From an uncultured Cellulophaga sp. (lineage in GTDB: Bacteria > Bacteroidota > Bacteroidia > Flavobacteriales > Flavobacteriaceae), in contig CANMEI010000010.1 in the NCBI GenBank assembly GCA_947496695.1, positions 62,001 through 126,000 on the forward strand: a stretch of 64,000 nucleotides of DNA, in the 5' to 3' direction. Positions 1 through 9,354 of the stretch are shown in pieces (the stretch's first letter is position 1; each line of letters begins with the position of its first letter). Under the pieces are notes generated by a model that worked only from the letters and a program-made list of their open reading frames with translations, ran no database searches and was not told the origin of the DNA. The translations under genes were made by a program, and so were the position numbers.

Positions 1-55
1 AAACGCTTAAACGATTAACCAAAAATATTTTTAATTAATTAAATTAATATTCAGA

Positions 56-1102
56 ATGAAAAAAGTAGTAACATTCGGAGAAATAATGTTAAGATTGGCT
101 CCTCAAGGTTTTTTAAGATTTTCACAAGCGTCTAGTTTTGATGTTGTTTATGGTGGAGGAGAATCAAACGTAGCTGTTTCTTTAGCAAATTATGGTGTGC
201 CAGTTGATTTTGTTACAAGATTGCCAAAAAATGATATTGGTGAATGTGCAATGATGGAAATGCGTAAAAGAGGCGTTGGTGTTGATAAAATTGTTTACGG
301 TGGAGATCGTTTAGGTATTTATTTCTTAGAAACAGGTGCTGTTAGTAGAGGAAGTAAAGTTGTTTATGATAGAGCACATTCTGCTATTTCTGATATTAAG
401 CCAGGTATGGTAGATTGGAAAGCAGCTTTCAAAGATGTTGCTTGGTTTCACTGGACAGGTATTACTCCTGCAATTTCTCAAGGTGCTGCTGATGCTTGTT
501 TAGAGGCAGTTAAAATAGCTAGTGAGATGGGAGTTACAATTTCTACAGATTTAAATTATAGAGCAAAACTTTGGACTTACTGTGACGATGCACACAGAGA
601 AAAAGTGATGACAGAATTAACTGCATATTGTGATGTTGTTTTAGGAAATGAAGAAGATGCTGAAAAGCATTTCGGAATTCACCCTGAAGGTTTAGATGTT
701 CATAAGCATGGTCATGATGTTAAAGCTGAAGCATTTTTATCTGTATGTAAGCAAATGATGGAGAAATTTCCAAAAGCTAAAAAAGTAATTACAACTTTAA
801 GAGGTTCTATTTCTGCTTCACATAATACTTGGGCTGGTGTTTTATATGATGGTAAAAAAATGTATGAAACGCGTCAGTACCAAATTACTGATATTGTTGA
901 TAGAGTAGGTGGTGGTGATTCATTTATGGGAGGTTTAATCTACGGATTATTAAAGTACCCTGAAGATGATCAAAATGCACTTGATTTTGCAGTTGCAGCT
1001 TCTTGTTTAAAACATACAATTAAAGGTGATGCTAACTTAGTTACTGTTTCAGAAGTTGAAAAACTTATGGGTGGTGATGCTTCAGGTAGAGTTGCTAGAT
1101 AA
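56..1102 (+). CDS. kdgK: 2-dehydro-3-deoxygluconokinase (KDG kinase)
   Basis: PfkB-family sugar kinase that would phosphorylate 2-keto-3-deoxygluconate (KDG) with ATP to KDPG, the cytosolic step before the KDPG aldolase. The N-terminal glycine-rich substrate motif GGGESNVA is at residues 33-40. The PfkB signature DRVGGGDSFMGG is at 282-293, with the catalytic base Asp288. The stretch GIYFLETG near residue 87 is the part that looks KDG-kinase-like. Length (348 aa) is normal. The ATG at 56 follows a short AT-rich leader, and the gene is probably the distal member of an operon that starts outside the window. The same pathway is completed by kduI and kduD at 12.6-14.3 kb. Family assignment is firm; KDG rather than a related keto-sugar as substrate is inferred from similarity and context. 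Confidence 0.88.
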   Translation: MKKVVTFGEIMLRLAPQGFLRFSQASSFDVVYGGGESNVAVSLANYGVPVDFVTRLPKNDIGECAMMEMRKRGVGVDKIVYGGDRLGIYFLETGAVSRGSKVVYDRAHSAISDIKPGMVDWKAAFKDVAWFHWTGITPAISQGAADACLEAVKIASEMGVTISTDLNYRAKLWTYCDDAHREKVMTELTAYCDVVLGNEEDAEKHFGIHPEGLDVHKHGHDVKAEAFLSVCKQMMEKFPKAKKVITTLRGSISASHNTWAGVLYDGKKMYETRQYQITDIVDRVGGGDSFMGGLIYGLLKYPEDDQNALDFAVAASCLKHTIKGDANLVTVSEVEKLMGGDASGRVAR

Positions 1103-1138
1103 TTAATTATAAATAGATCAATAAAATTTAAAAATAAT

Positions 1139-2362
1139 ATGTCGGCTCAAAAATCAATTCTAATTTTTTGTGGTGGAGGTCCTGCTCCTGGAATAAACGC
1201 TGTAATTAGTACCGTTGCTAAAATTTTTCTTAAAGATGGATATCGCGTACTAGGCTTACATGAAGGGTTTAAAGGGATTTTTTCTGAAGAACCTAGAATT
1301 AAAGAATTTGATTTTGATCATGCCGATCGTATTTTTAGTAGAGGTGGTTCAACATTAATTATGAGTAGATTTAAACCTACTAATGAAAAGTTGAATAACA
1401 AACTATTTTTAGATAATAATGTAAAACTATTGGTAAGTATAGGTGGTGATGATACTGCCTCTACTGCCAATAGAATTACAGGTTATTTACAGGATGAAAA
1501 CATTGCTATTTCAAATATTCATGTACCAAAAACTATAGATAACGATCTACCTTTGCCTGATCGTAATCCAACTTTTGGCTTTCATTCTGCAAAAGATGAA
1601 GGTGTTCGTATTGGTACTACAACTTATGAAGATGCTCGTACTAGTCAAAACTGGTTTGTTATGAGTACTATGGGGCGTTCTGCAGGACATTTAGCGTTCG
1701 GTATTGCCACTAGTTGTCATTTTCCAATGTTGGTAATTCCTGAGATGTTTGATAATACCAATATAACTTTTGATAAAGTTGTTAATTTAATCATATCATC
1801 AATTGTAAAAAGAAAAATAGAAAACATTAATTACGGTGTCGCTTTAATTAGTGAAGGTGTTTTTCATATTCTGCCAGAATCTGAATTAGATAAATGTGGT
1901 ATCAATTTTACATATGATGCACACGGTCATCCAGAACTTGGTAATGTTAGTAAGTCTCATATTTTTAATATGTTGCTACAAACTAAATTAAAAGAAATAG
2001 GCCTTGATATAAAAAGTAGACCAGTAGAACTTGGTTACGAACTACGTTGTTGTAGACCTATTGGCTTTGATCTTACCTTATGTACTTTATTAGGTTTAGG
2101 TGTTAAAAAAATGTTTGATGAAGGTATAAGTGGTTGTATTGTTTCTGCCAATTCAAAAGGAGAGGTTACACCATTATATTTATCTGATTTAAAAGGTAAC
2201 GATGGTAAAATTGCTCCAAGGTTAGTAAATGTTAATTCAGAATTTGCACAACTTTGTTTTCAAAATTTACACTACATACAAGAATCAGATTATGAAGCTG
2301 CAGAACAATATCTTGATAATCCAGAAGATTACGATTTTGATAAAATATTGAATAGAGGTTAA
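1139..2362 (+). CDS. pfp: 6-phosphofructokinase, probably pyrophosphate-dependent
   Basis: PFK-A family enzyme (407 aa) interconverting fructose 6-phosphate and fructose 1,6-bisphosphate. Seen: nucleotide or PPi loop GGGPAPGIN at residues 12-20, GGDD at 102-105, PKTIDND at 130-136, and MGR at 178-180. ATP-dependent enzymes carry Gly at the second position of GG-D-(G/D) and Gly in P-(G/K)-TIDND; this protein has Asp and Lys at both determinants, the pattern of PPi-PFKs, which work reversibly. It starts 36 bp after kdgK and is likely cotranscribed. Uronate catabolism through KDPG yields pyruvate and triose phosphate, so a reversible PFK would support gluconeogenesis. The phosphoryl donor is inferred from these residues only. 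The symbol pfp is used for the PPi type. Confidence 0.85.
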   Translation: MSAQKSILIFCGGGPAPGINAVISTVAKIFLKDGYRVLGLHEGFKGIFSEEPRIKEFDFDHADRIFSRGGSTLIMSRFKPTNEKLNNKLFLDNNVKLLVSIGGDDTASTANRITGYLQDENIAISNIHVPKTIDNDLPLPDRNPTFGFHSAKDEGVRIGTTTYEDARTSQNWFVMSTMGRSAGHLAFGIATSCHFPMLVIPEMFDNTNITFDKVVNLIISSIVKRKIENINYGVALISEGVFHILPESELDKCGINFTYDAHGHPELGNVSKSHIFNMLLQTKLKEIGLDIKSRPVELGYELRCCRPIGFDLTLCTLLGLGVKKMFDEGISGCIVSANSKGEVTPLYLSDLKGNDGKIAPRLVNVNSEFAQLCFQNLHYIQESDYEAAEQYLDNPEDYDFDKILNRG

Positions 2363-2397
2363 ATAATTTAAAAACTCATAGTATCAAAACAAGTTGG

Positions 2398-2405
2398 TAC
2401 ATTTG
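2398..2405 (+). promoter_or_regulatory. Candidate -7 box upstream of the Dus gene
   Basis: TACATTTG matches the Bacteroidota sigma factor -7 consensus TAnnTTTG and lies 18 bp before the ATG at 2424. No clear TTTG -33 box is visible, so support is weak. It matters because a TTG start at 2394 would place this box inside the coding region; it favours the ATG. Confidence 0.4.
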
Positions 2406-2423
2406 TACTCAATTATTCGTATA

Positions 2424-3380
2424 ATGAGTTTTAAACTTTTATCATCACCTTTACAGGGTTTTACAGATTTTCGATTTCGTAATGCATTTCATCATTATTT
2501 TGGAGGTATAGATACTTTTTATTCACCATATATTCGTTTAGATGGTAAACTAAAAATTAAATCGTCATACCAAAGAGATTTACAGCTAGAAAATAATGCA
2601 ACTTTAGATGTAATTCCGCAAGTAATGACAAATGATGCTGATGAATTTTTGTTTGTAGTTAATTACATTCAAGAACTTGGTTATAAAGAGCTAAACTGGA
2701 ATTTAGGTTGTCCTTATCCAATGGTAACTAAACGTGGTATGGGATCAGGTTTAGTTAAAGAAGCTTCAAAAATTGATCATATTCTAGATCGTGTTCATTC
2801 TGAAACAAATGTTGTCGTTTCTATGAAAATGCGTATGGGTTATGAGAATAGTAATGAAATTTTAGATACTTTACCAATTCTTGAAAAATATCCTATTAAA
2901 AACATTGCTATTCATGCTAGAATAGGAAAACAACTTTATAAAGGCGGGGTAGATTTAGATGCATTTCAGCGTTGTATAGATAATACTAAACATACTTTGT
3001 ACTATAATGGAGATATTACTACTGTAGCTAAGTTTAATGAGGTGAAAGAACGTTTTCCAAGTATTAATAATTGGATGATAGGTAGAGGATTAATTGCTGA
3101 TCCATTCTTACCAAGTATGATAAAAGCGAATACTAATGAATATCCAGAAAATAGATTAGAGCTTTTTAAAGAATTTCATGATACGATTTATAAGCAGTAT
3201 GATGATTTTTTGTCTGGACCTACACCAATAAAAATGAAAATGCTAGGTTTCTGGGAGTTTTTCTCTCAATCTTTTTCTAACCCTCAGAAGACATATAAGG
3301 CTATAAAAAAAGCAGGTAATCCTACTGCTTATAAAAACGCAGTTAACGAAATTTTAAAGAAAGAAATGGCAATTAAATAA
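2424..3380 (+). CDS. tRNA-dihydrouridine synthase family protein
   Basis: FMN-dependent Dus-family TIM barrel (318 aa from this ATG) that reduces specific uridines in the tRNA D-loop with NAD(P)H. The N-terminus SSPLQGFTDFRFR is the usual FMN-binding start, and NLGCPYPMVTKRGMG holds the catalytic Cys (residue 96) and the following Lys/Arg-rich loop. The barrel continues to IGRGLIADPFL near the end. The frame is open to a TTG at 2394, but the ATG at 2424 removes residues that do not fit the family and leaves room for a promoter box. The family is firm; which of the DusA/B/C positions it modifies cannot be told, although the protein looks closest to DusC-type enzymes. Confidence 0.88.
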   Translation: MSFKLLSSPLQGFTDFRFRNAFHHYFGGIDTFYSPYIRLDGKLKIKSSYQRDLQLENNATLDVIPQVMTNDADEFLFVVNYIQELGYKELNWNLGCPYPMVTKRGMGSGLVKEASKIDHILDRVHSETNVVVSMKMRMGYENSNEILDTLPILEKYPIKNIAIHARIGKQLYKGGVDLDAFQRCIDNTKHTLYYNGDITTVAKFNEVKERFPSINNWMIGRGLIADPFLPSMIKANTNEYPENRLELFKEFHDTIYKQYDDFLSGPTPIKMKMLGFWEFFSQSFSNPQKTYKAIKKAGNPTAYKNAVNEILKKEMAIK

Positions 3381-3382
3381 GT

Positions 3383-3409
3383 TGTTTTTACACTTAATAT
3401 TACCTTTGT
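3383..3409 (+). promoter_or_regulatory. Candidate Bacteroidota promoter for the radical SAM gene
   Basis: TTG at 3383-3385 and TACCTTTG at 3402-3409 resemble the -33/-7 pair of the Bacteroidota primary sigma factor, with 16 bp between them, slightly shorter than usual. The -7 box ends 23 bp before the TTG start at 3433. Confidence 0.45.
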
Positions 3410-3432
3410 TTATTCATATGTAACAAACTAGT

Positions 3433-5616
3433 TTGAAAGATCTTTTATTAATTACGCCACCCTTTACACAATTAAATACTCCATATCCGGCAACGGCATA
3501 TTTGAAAGGGTTTTTAAATACAAAAGAAATATCTAGTTTTCAAATTGATTTAGGTATTGAAGTAATTTTAAATTTATTTTCAAAAAAAGAATTTGAAATA
3601 ATTTTTAATTACGCTTATGAAAATGATACTATAGTTTCTGAAAATTGCGAGCGGATTTATGCTTTAAAAGATTCATATTTAAAAACAATTGATGCAATAG
3701 TCGCTTTTCTACAAGGAAAAAATGAAACTTTTGCACGTCAAATTTGTACAGAAGGTTTTTTGCCTGAAGCATCAAGGTTTCAACAATTAGATGATTTAGA
3801 ATGGGCATTTGGTACCATGGGAATGCAAGATAAGGCGAAACACTTAGCTACACTTTATTTAGAAGATTTATCTGATTTTATTGTAGAATGTGTTGATGAT
3901 AATTTTGGTTTTAGTAAGTATGCAGAACGTTTAGGAAGAAGTGCTAATTCATTTGACGAGTTGTATAATAAGTTACAAGAAGAACCTACTTATATTGATA
4001 TAATTACACTAAAAATTTTAGAAGATCAATTACAGAATCAACAACCGAAATTAGTATGTTTTTCAATTCCTTTTCCAGGTAATTTATACAGTGCTTTTAG
4101 ATGTGCACAATATATAAAAGAAAATTATCCAAAAATAAAAATAGCAATGGGGGGTGGTTTCCCAAATACAGAATTACGTTCTGTAAAAGATAAAAGGGTT
4201 TTTAGTTTTTTTGATTATATAACTCTTGATGATGGTGAATTACCTATAGAATTACTATTTGAGTCAATTCAAGAAAAAACAGATAAATATAAACGTACAT
4301 TTCTGTTAGAAAATGACCTTGTAGTTTACAAAAACAATAGTGTTAAAGCTGATTATAAACAAAGTCAAGTAGGTACTCCAGATTATTCAGATTTATTATT
4401 AGATAGTTATATTTCAGTTATAGAAATTGCTAATCCAATGCATAGTTTGTGGAGTGATGGTAGGTGGAATAAACTAACCATGGCGCATGGTTGCTATTGG
4501 GGTAAATGTACTTTTTGTGATATATCACTAGATTATATTAAAATTTATGAGCCTATTGCGGCTACAATACTTGTAGATCGTATGGAGCAATTAATTGAGC
4601 AAACAGGTGAGAATGGTTTTCATTTTGTAGATGAAGCTGCACCACCATCTTTAATGAAAGCATTAGCTCTTGAGATTATAAAAAGAAACTTAACTGTAAC
4701 TTGGTGGACAAATATTCGTTTTGAGAAAAACTTTACTAGTGATTTATGTCAGCTATTCAAAGCTTCTGGCTGTATTGCTGTTTCGGGAGGTTTAGAAGTA
4801 GCTTCTGATCGACTTTTAAAATTGATTGATAAAGGAGTAACTGTTGCACAGGTAGCACAAGTAACACGAAACTTTACTGAAGCTAATATCATGGTGCATT
4901 CATATTTAATGTACGGATATCCTACACAAACAGTTCAGGAAACAGTTGATAGTTTAGAAATGGTCCGTCAACTTTTTGAATTAGGAGTTTTACAATCTGG
5001 ATTTTGGCATCAATTTGCATTAACAGCTCATAGTCCTGTTGGTTTAAACCCTTCTGAATATGGAATTATACCTAATATAAAAGAAATAACATTTGCTAAT
5101 AATGATATTGATTTTAAAGATAATACTGGTCTAGATCATAGTGTGTTCAGTTTTGGTTTAAAAAAATCGTTGTTTAATTATATGCATGGTATTGGTTTTG
5201 ATATCCCATTGCAAGAATGGTTTGATTTTAAGATTCCCAAATCAAAAATTAATTTAGACTATATAGAAGATTGTTTGAAAGTAATTCCTGATTTTAATGT
5301 TAAATCCAATGCTAAAATTATTTGGCTTGGAACTCTACCTATATTAGAACAATATCAGAAGTCTAAAAAAGGTAAAACTTGGGAATTATTAAAATTAACT
5401 TTTCATAATCAAAACTCTAGTTCCGTGATAAATTTAGATAAAGCAGAGGGTGAATGGTTTGTTGATAAGTTGGAGTATTTGCTTCCTACTAATGAAAAGT
5501 TATGTTCTTTTAAGGATTTAAAAATAGATTTTGAAAATCACTTTGATAATTTCGAACTTTTTTGGTATTCAAAATCTATTAATACACTAAAGAATATAGG
5601 GCTTTTAACTCTATAA
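3433..5616 (+). CDS. B12-binding-type radical SAM protein
   Basis: A 727-residue protein with a Rossmann-like cobalamin-type N-terminal half (roughly 1-300, opening LLLITPPFTQLNTPYPA, with a glycine-rich strand IAMGGGFPN near 237) followed by a radical SAM barrel. The iron-sulfur motif is GCYWGKCTFCD, with cysteines at 354, 359 and 362, i.e. CX4CX2C rather than CX3CX2C. I see no DxHxxG cobalamin-binding motif, so actual B12 binding is uncertain. Later SAM-barrel strands include CIAVSGGLEVASDRLL and the region around HSYLMYGYP. The start is TTG, supported by a promoter box just upstream. The neighbours give no substrate and no precursor peptide is visible. The superfamily is firm; the reaction is unknown. 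Confidence 0.82.
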   Translation: MKDLLLITPPFTQLNTPYPATAYLKGFLNTKEISSFQIDLGIEVILNLFSKKEFEIIFNYAYENDTIVSENCERIYALKDSYLKTIDAIVAFLQGKNETFARQICTEGFLPEASRFQQLDDLEWAFGTMGMQDKAKHLATLYLEDLSDFIVECVDDNFGFSKYAERLGRSANSFDELYNKLQEEPTYIDIITLKILEDQLQNQQPKLVCFSIPFPGNLYSAFRCAQYIKENYPKIKIAMGGGFPNTELRSVKDKRVFSFFDYITLDDGELPIELLFESIQEKTDKYKRTFLLENDLVVYKNNSVKADYKQSQVGTPDYSDLLLDSYISVIEIANPMHSLWSDGRWNKLTMAHGCYWGKCTFCDISLDYIKIYEPIAATILVDRMEQLIEQTGENGFHFVDEAAPPSLMKALALEIIKRNLTVTWWTNIRFEKNFTSDLCQLFKASGCIAVSGGLEVASDRLLKLIDKGVTVAQVAQVTRNFTEANIMVHSYLMYGYPTQTVQETVDSLEMVRQLFELGVLQSGFWHQFALTAHSPVGLNPSEYGIIPNIKEITFANNDIDFKDNTGLDHSVFSFGLKKSLFNYMHGIGFDIPLQEWFDFKIPKSKINLDYIEDCLKVIPDFNVKSNAKIIWLGTLPILEQYQKSKKGKTWELLKLTFHNQNSSSVINLDKAEGEWFVDKLEYLLPTNEKLCSFKDLKIDFENHFDNFELFWYSKSINTLKNIGLLTL

Positions 5617-5682
5617 TCACTCTAATTTAGATTAATATATTATAGAATTTTACTGATAAATAGTATAAAAAAAATATTAAAA

Positions 5683-6540
5683 ATGGATATAAAAAAAGCA
5701 TTAACCTTTATGATTTTAAGTACAATGTCATTCACTTTAATGAATACAATTGTAAAATATCTTGTGCATATACCAGCTTACGAAATAGTATTTTTTAGAT
5801 CTATTGGAACATTAGTTTTAACTATGTCATTTTTACTAAAAAATAAAATATCTATTTTAGGTAATAAACGCCAATTATTAATTTTGAGAGGTATAGTTGG
5901 TGTTACCTCAATGACTTTATTTTTTATGTCTCTTAAGTACCTATCTATAGGTACAGCCGTTTCGTTACGCTATATTGCACCAATTTTTGCTGCGGTTTTT
6001 GCCATATTTTTATTAAAAGAAAAAATTAAGCCAATGCAGTGGTTATTTTTTGGAATAGCATTTAGTGGTGTATTAATTTTAAAAGGTTTTGATGGAGAAG
6101 TAAATAATACAGGATTATTATTAATATTGATAGCTGCGTTTTTTAGTGGGCTAGTTTATGTGTTAATTGGTAAAATAGGAAAGCAAGATCATCCAGTTGT
6201 TGTTGTGAATTATTTTATGTTTATAGCTACTATCGTAGGTGGTACACTAATGATTTTTGATTGGAAAACTCCTGAAGGGATTGAGTGGGTTTTACTTTCG
6301 GTAATTGGTGTTTTCGGTTATTTTGGTCAATTATATATGACCAAAGCATTTCAATTAGCTAGTACAACACAGGTAGCACCATTAAAATACTTAGAGGTTT
6401 TATTTACAGTAATAGTAGGTTTGTTTTGGTTTAAAGAAATATATACTTTGTGGAGTGTTTTGGGTATGGTAATGATTATTGGTGGTCTTATATTAAATGC
6501 ACTCTATAAAAATAAAACCACCAATAAAAAATTAAATTAA
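5683..6540 (+). CDS. EamA/DMT-family transporter
   Basis: A 285-residue integral inner-membrane protein with about ten hydrophobic segments arranged as two EamA repeats (about 5-135 and 145-275). Typical features are the N-terminal MDIKKALTFMILSTMSFTLMN, shown here only to its first helix, the repeat-end motif around LRYIAPIFAAVFA, and the second-repeat equivalent AFQLASTTQVAPLKYLEV. The family exports or imports small metabolites, and the substrate cannot be inferred. It starts 66 bp after the radical SAM gene and ends against a convergent gene separated by only 4 bp, with no hairpin terminator. Confidence 0.85.
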   Translation: MDIKKALTFMILSTMSFTLMNTIVKYLVHIPAYEIVFFRSIGTLVLTMSFLLKNKISILGNKRQLLILRGIVGVTSMTLFFMSLKYLSIGTAVSLRYIAPIFAAVFAIFLLKEKIKPMQWLFFGIAFSGVLILKGFDGEVNNTGLLLILIAAFFSGLVYVLIGKIGKQDHPVVVVNYFMFIATIVGGTLMIFDWKTPEGIEWVLLSVIGVFGYFGQLYMTKAFQLASTTQVAPLKYLEVLFTVIVGLFWFKEIYTLWSVLGMVMIIGGLILNALYKNKTTNKKLN

Positions 6541-6552
6541 TTAATTAATTAA
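6537..6552. repeat. (TTAA)x4 self-complementary spacer between convergent stops
   Basis: Four TTAA units contain the TAA stop codons of both convergent genes (EamA transporter on plus, outer-membrane protein on minus). There is no GC-containing stem, so it is not a normal terminator. Confidence 0.6.
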
Positions 6553-7801
6553 TCTTCCTTTTTCTAAACCATAAATCTTCTAAACTCATATTTAGAGTGA
6601 TAATATGGTATTTTTCTTGCACTAAAACAGTTTCTACACGACCTTTGGTTCCGTAACTATATGAGATATTAATCATAGAATTACTACGAGAACTTAGCGG
6701 TAGACCTAGACCACTTGTGATATTAAAACTATTTATTCTACTATTGTTTATTTCAAGATTTCCATTGTCGTAATTTAAACCAAAACGATAGTTAATACGA
6801 TCTTTATATTTAAAACTTTTATTATTTTTAATGTATTGAATTCCTAAACCAAGTATGTCTTGATCAACGTAGGTACCTACATCTTCTAATTCATCTGTAG
6901 AACTCCAGTAGTTTTTTCTATAATCAAAATTCACAGTATATTTTTCTTTAATTTTAGCGCTAAATCCCATTCCAACTTCTAATGGTAAGCTAAAATTATC
7001 AGCATCTGTTTCAAGTTCATCTTCAACCGTTATTTCTGTCCCTGATATTGTTTTTGTAGCAGAACGAGTTAAACTACCTTTTAAAGTTGTTGGTAAATTC
7101 ATGACACTACCAAAAGTAATATTTTCAGTTGGATCAAATTGTAACCCTAAACCAACTCTAACTCCATTATAATTTGTTGTTTCAGTTAATTCAAAAGTGC
7201 TACTGCTTATCGCTATCAATTCATTTTGGTCTATGCTACCAAACAATAACGAGGTACTTAACCCTAAGCGTAGTTTATCCATAAGTGAATAACCAATATT
7301 TAATTTTAGATCACTTAATGATCCAATTCCAGTTACGTAGCTTAAATATGAATCAGTACTACCTTCAATATTTGACGCATCGTTTAAAACAGAATATCCT
7401 ACATCGCTATAAGGTACCATTGATATACCGGCTCCCAAGCCTTCTGCAACTCTAAATGCAAATGCTATATTTGAAAAGTTTACAGTTGTATTTGAACCAT
7501 CAGTAGTATTGTTTGAATAATTATTTATTTCAGCATTAACTCCAATATTATAGAAGAACGAATTTTGAGGTATTAGTGCAAAATTTGCAGGGTTCAAATT
7601 ATTTATTTCAGTTTCTGTTTTTGATCCAATACCGGTATAACCTAAACTATTAGATCTTCCAATACTAGTTTGATTAGTAACTCCTAAACCAAATAATGAA
7701 TATGGAGAACTTGTAAGTGATTCTGATTGGGCAAAACTATTGCTTATACATAAAAACAACCCAAATACTAGACCTAAATATAGTTTGTTAATCTTCGTCA
7801 T
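6545..7801 (-). CDS. Putative outer-membrane beta-barrel protein following DUF4270
   Basis: The protein (418 aa from this start) has a classic signal peptide, MTKINKLYLGLVFGLFLCIS then NSFAQ, followed by SSPYSLFGLGV, a phrase common at the start of Bacteroidota porin-like proteins. Alternating polar and hydrophobic strands run to a C-terminal LNMSLEDLWFRKRKIN. The frame is open 19 codons further upstream, but the ATG at 7801 gives the signal peptide and overlaps the preceding DUF4270 gene by 14 bp, suggesting translational coupling. It is probably an outer-membrane barrel with unknown cargo or role. Family naming is inferred from architecture and neighbourhood, not from a unique motif. Confidence 0.72.
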   Translation of the reverse strand: MTKINKLYLGLVFGLFLCISNSFAQSESLTSSPYSLFGLGVTNQTSIGRSNSLGYTGIGSKTETEINNLNPANFALIPQNSFFYNIGVNAEINNYSNNTTDGSNTTVNFSNIAFAFRVAEGLGAGISMVPYSDVGYSVLNDASNIEGSTDSYLSYVTGIGSLSDLKLNIGYSLMDKLRLGLSTSLLFGSIDQNELIAISSSTFELTETTNYNGVRVGLGLQFDPTENITFGSVMNLPTTLKGSLTRSATKTISGTEITVEDELETDADNFSLPLEVGMGFSAKIKEKYTVNFDYRKNYWSSTDELEDVGTYVDQDILGLGIQYIKNNKSFKYKDRINYRFGLNYDNGNLEINNSRINSFNITSGLGLPLSSRSNSMINISYSYGTKGRVETVLVQEKYHIITLNMSLEDLWFRKRKIN

Positions 7802-9116
7802 CGTAAACAGCATATGTAAGTTCAAGGATTGTTGTGTATTGATCGTTTGTAATTCCATTAATTATAGTTCTGTCAACAGTGGTAGTGTAATCTGCAGGAA
7901 AAAAGACTAATTCTTCGTCTAGGTCTCCATCAGATGTTAATATTTCTTCTATGTAACTTGTTATAGGTACTTCATAATATACATCATTAAATTCTTCATT
8001 ATCGGTATTTAATGTTGCGGTTATTGATGTAGCTCCATCAAAATAAGTTGGAGTTCCTGTAATATCATTATTCTTATCAACAGTGTAAATAAGTAATGAC
8101 TCTGGTAACGCTAATTGATCAGAATAAGAATTTATTACAGGGTATATATATAATGTACCTGATAAAAGTGTGCCTAAGCCACCAATATCATTTATACTTT
8201 CTACAGTTGGGAATGACATTTTTGTGGCAATACCAACACCAGCTTGCATATATGTTTGATTGTCACTATCTGCTTCATCTAATTCAATTTCAGAGTCTGT
8301 CAGTGTTTCTAAATCATCTATAGCATTAGTCGCTTCAATGTGGTTGAATAATGGGTTAGGAGATTCAGTCGTATTTAGAGAAAAGTCAATGTAATATTCA
8401 TCAAAATCATCTTCATCAGAAATAGAATAGTATAATCTAAATATACTTGCTGTTGAAAAACCTATAATGGCACCATTATCACTATCGTCTGGTTGAAAAG
8501 TCAAACCTTTAAAATAGGAAGTGAATTGGTCATACGTAGTGATCTCGTCATTCTGAAAAAGATCAAAAAAATCACGACCAAAATCATCATTAAGTCTAAT
8601 TTCTAACGAATCAGTAGAAAAAGGCCTAGGAGAATATTCAATATAACCAACATCATCATCTTCAGATGCTACAGTACTTGTATTGTAAAAATAATCATCG
8701 TCATCTGGGTCAAAATCAGTAGTAAGTTTTTTTATATGAATGATATTTGTCAGGGTAGTATCATTATAATAATAATTATCATAATCTAAAAACATAACAA
8801 TACTATCATAACGAGCATCGTCATCAATATCATAAGAATCAGGAACAAAGCCCATGTAATTTGCTGCCCTAACTTCACCATAAACAGGATCAGTATATTT
8901 ACCAATTAACATTCTATCAGGACTAGAGGTAACAATACTATCAAATTTTATAGTTGACATGTTAATTGTCATTGTGTCTACCAGAACAACATTTGTGGAG
9001 GAACTTGTAAATGTTTCTCCCGCTACAAAATCTGTGTCATAAATAGTATCATCAGAACAAGAAACGATAAGAGTGATAATAAAAATGATATTGAAATACC
9101 ATAACAATTTTTTCAT
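7788..9116 (-). CDS. DUF4270-family lipoprotein
   Basis: A 442-residue lipoprotein. The ATG at 9116 begins MKKLLWYFNIIFIITLIVSC, an ideal type II signal peptide with the lipobox Cys at residue 20, followed by SDD, an acidic stretch of the kind that directs Bacteroidota lipoproteins to the cell surface. The body has DUF4270 features: TDFVAGETFTSSSTNVVLVD, then SPDRMLIGKYTDPVYGEV with a reference to change since the last form, and a C-terminal TTVDRTIINGI. The protein is very acidic (many Asp runs). The frame is open six codons upstream of the chosen ATG. Function unknown; in Flavobacteriia such genes often precede a porin-like gene, as here. Confidence 0.85.
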   Translation of the reverse strand: MKKLLWYFNIIFIITLIVSCSDDTIYDTDFVAGETFTSSSTNVVLVDTMTINMSTIKFDSIVTSSPDRMLIGKYTDPVYGEVRAANYMGFVPDSYDIDDDARYDSIVMFLDYDNYYYNDTTLTNIIHIKKLTTDFDPDDDDYFYNTSTVASEDDDVGYIEYSPRPFSTDSLEIRLNDDFGRDFFDLFQNDEITTYDQFTSYFKGLTFQPDDSDNGAIIGFSTASIFRLYYSISDEDDFDEYYIDFSLNTTESPNPLFNHIEATNAIDDLETLTDSEIELDEADSDNQTYMQAGVGIATKMSFPTVESINDIGGLGTLLSGTLYIYPVINSYSDQLALPESLLIYTVDKNNDITGTPTYFDGATSITATLNTDNEEFNDVYYEVPITSYIEEILTSDGDLDEELVFFPADYTTTVDRTIINGITNDQYTTILELTYAVYDDED

Positions 9117-9354
9117 GTAATAATTTTTATGCAATAAAAGTAAAAGAGTCTATATTAATGTCTAGACCAGAATAGACAAAACTAATTTTTTTTTAGACAA
9201 ACACCTAAATTTTAAATATAAAAAGTAAAGTCTTGTTGGTCGATTAAATTTGCTGTTTGATATGTTAAATAGGGTATTATATCTATTCTGTTTCTTATAA
9301 GGGTTCTTGCTAAGTAATTTTGTATTTCTTATAAAACACAAAAATGAATTTCGT

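Noticed and set aside
1..18. Possible last codons (KRLND-stop) of a gene ending 37 bp before kdgK
   Set aside because: Five codons are too few to call a gene, although an upstream operon gene is likely.
2394..2423. TTG start for the tRNA-dihydrouridine synthase
   Set aside because: The added residues do not fit the family and would overlay a promoter box; the ATG at 2424 is better.
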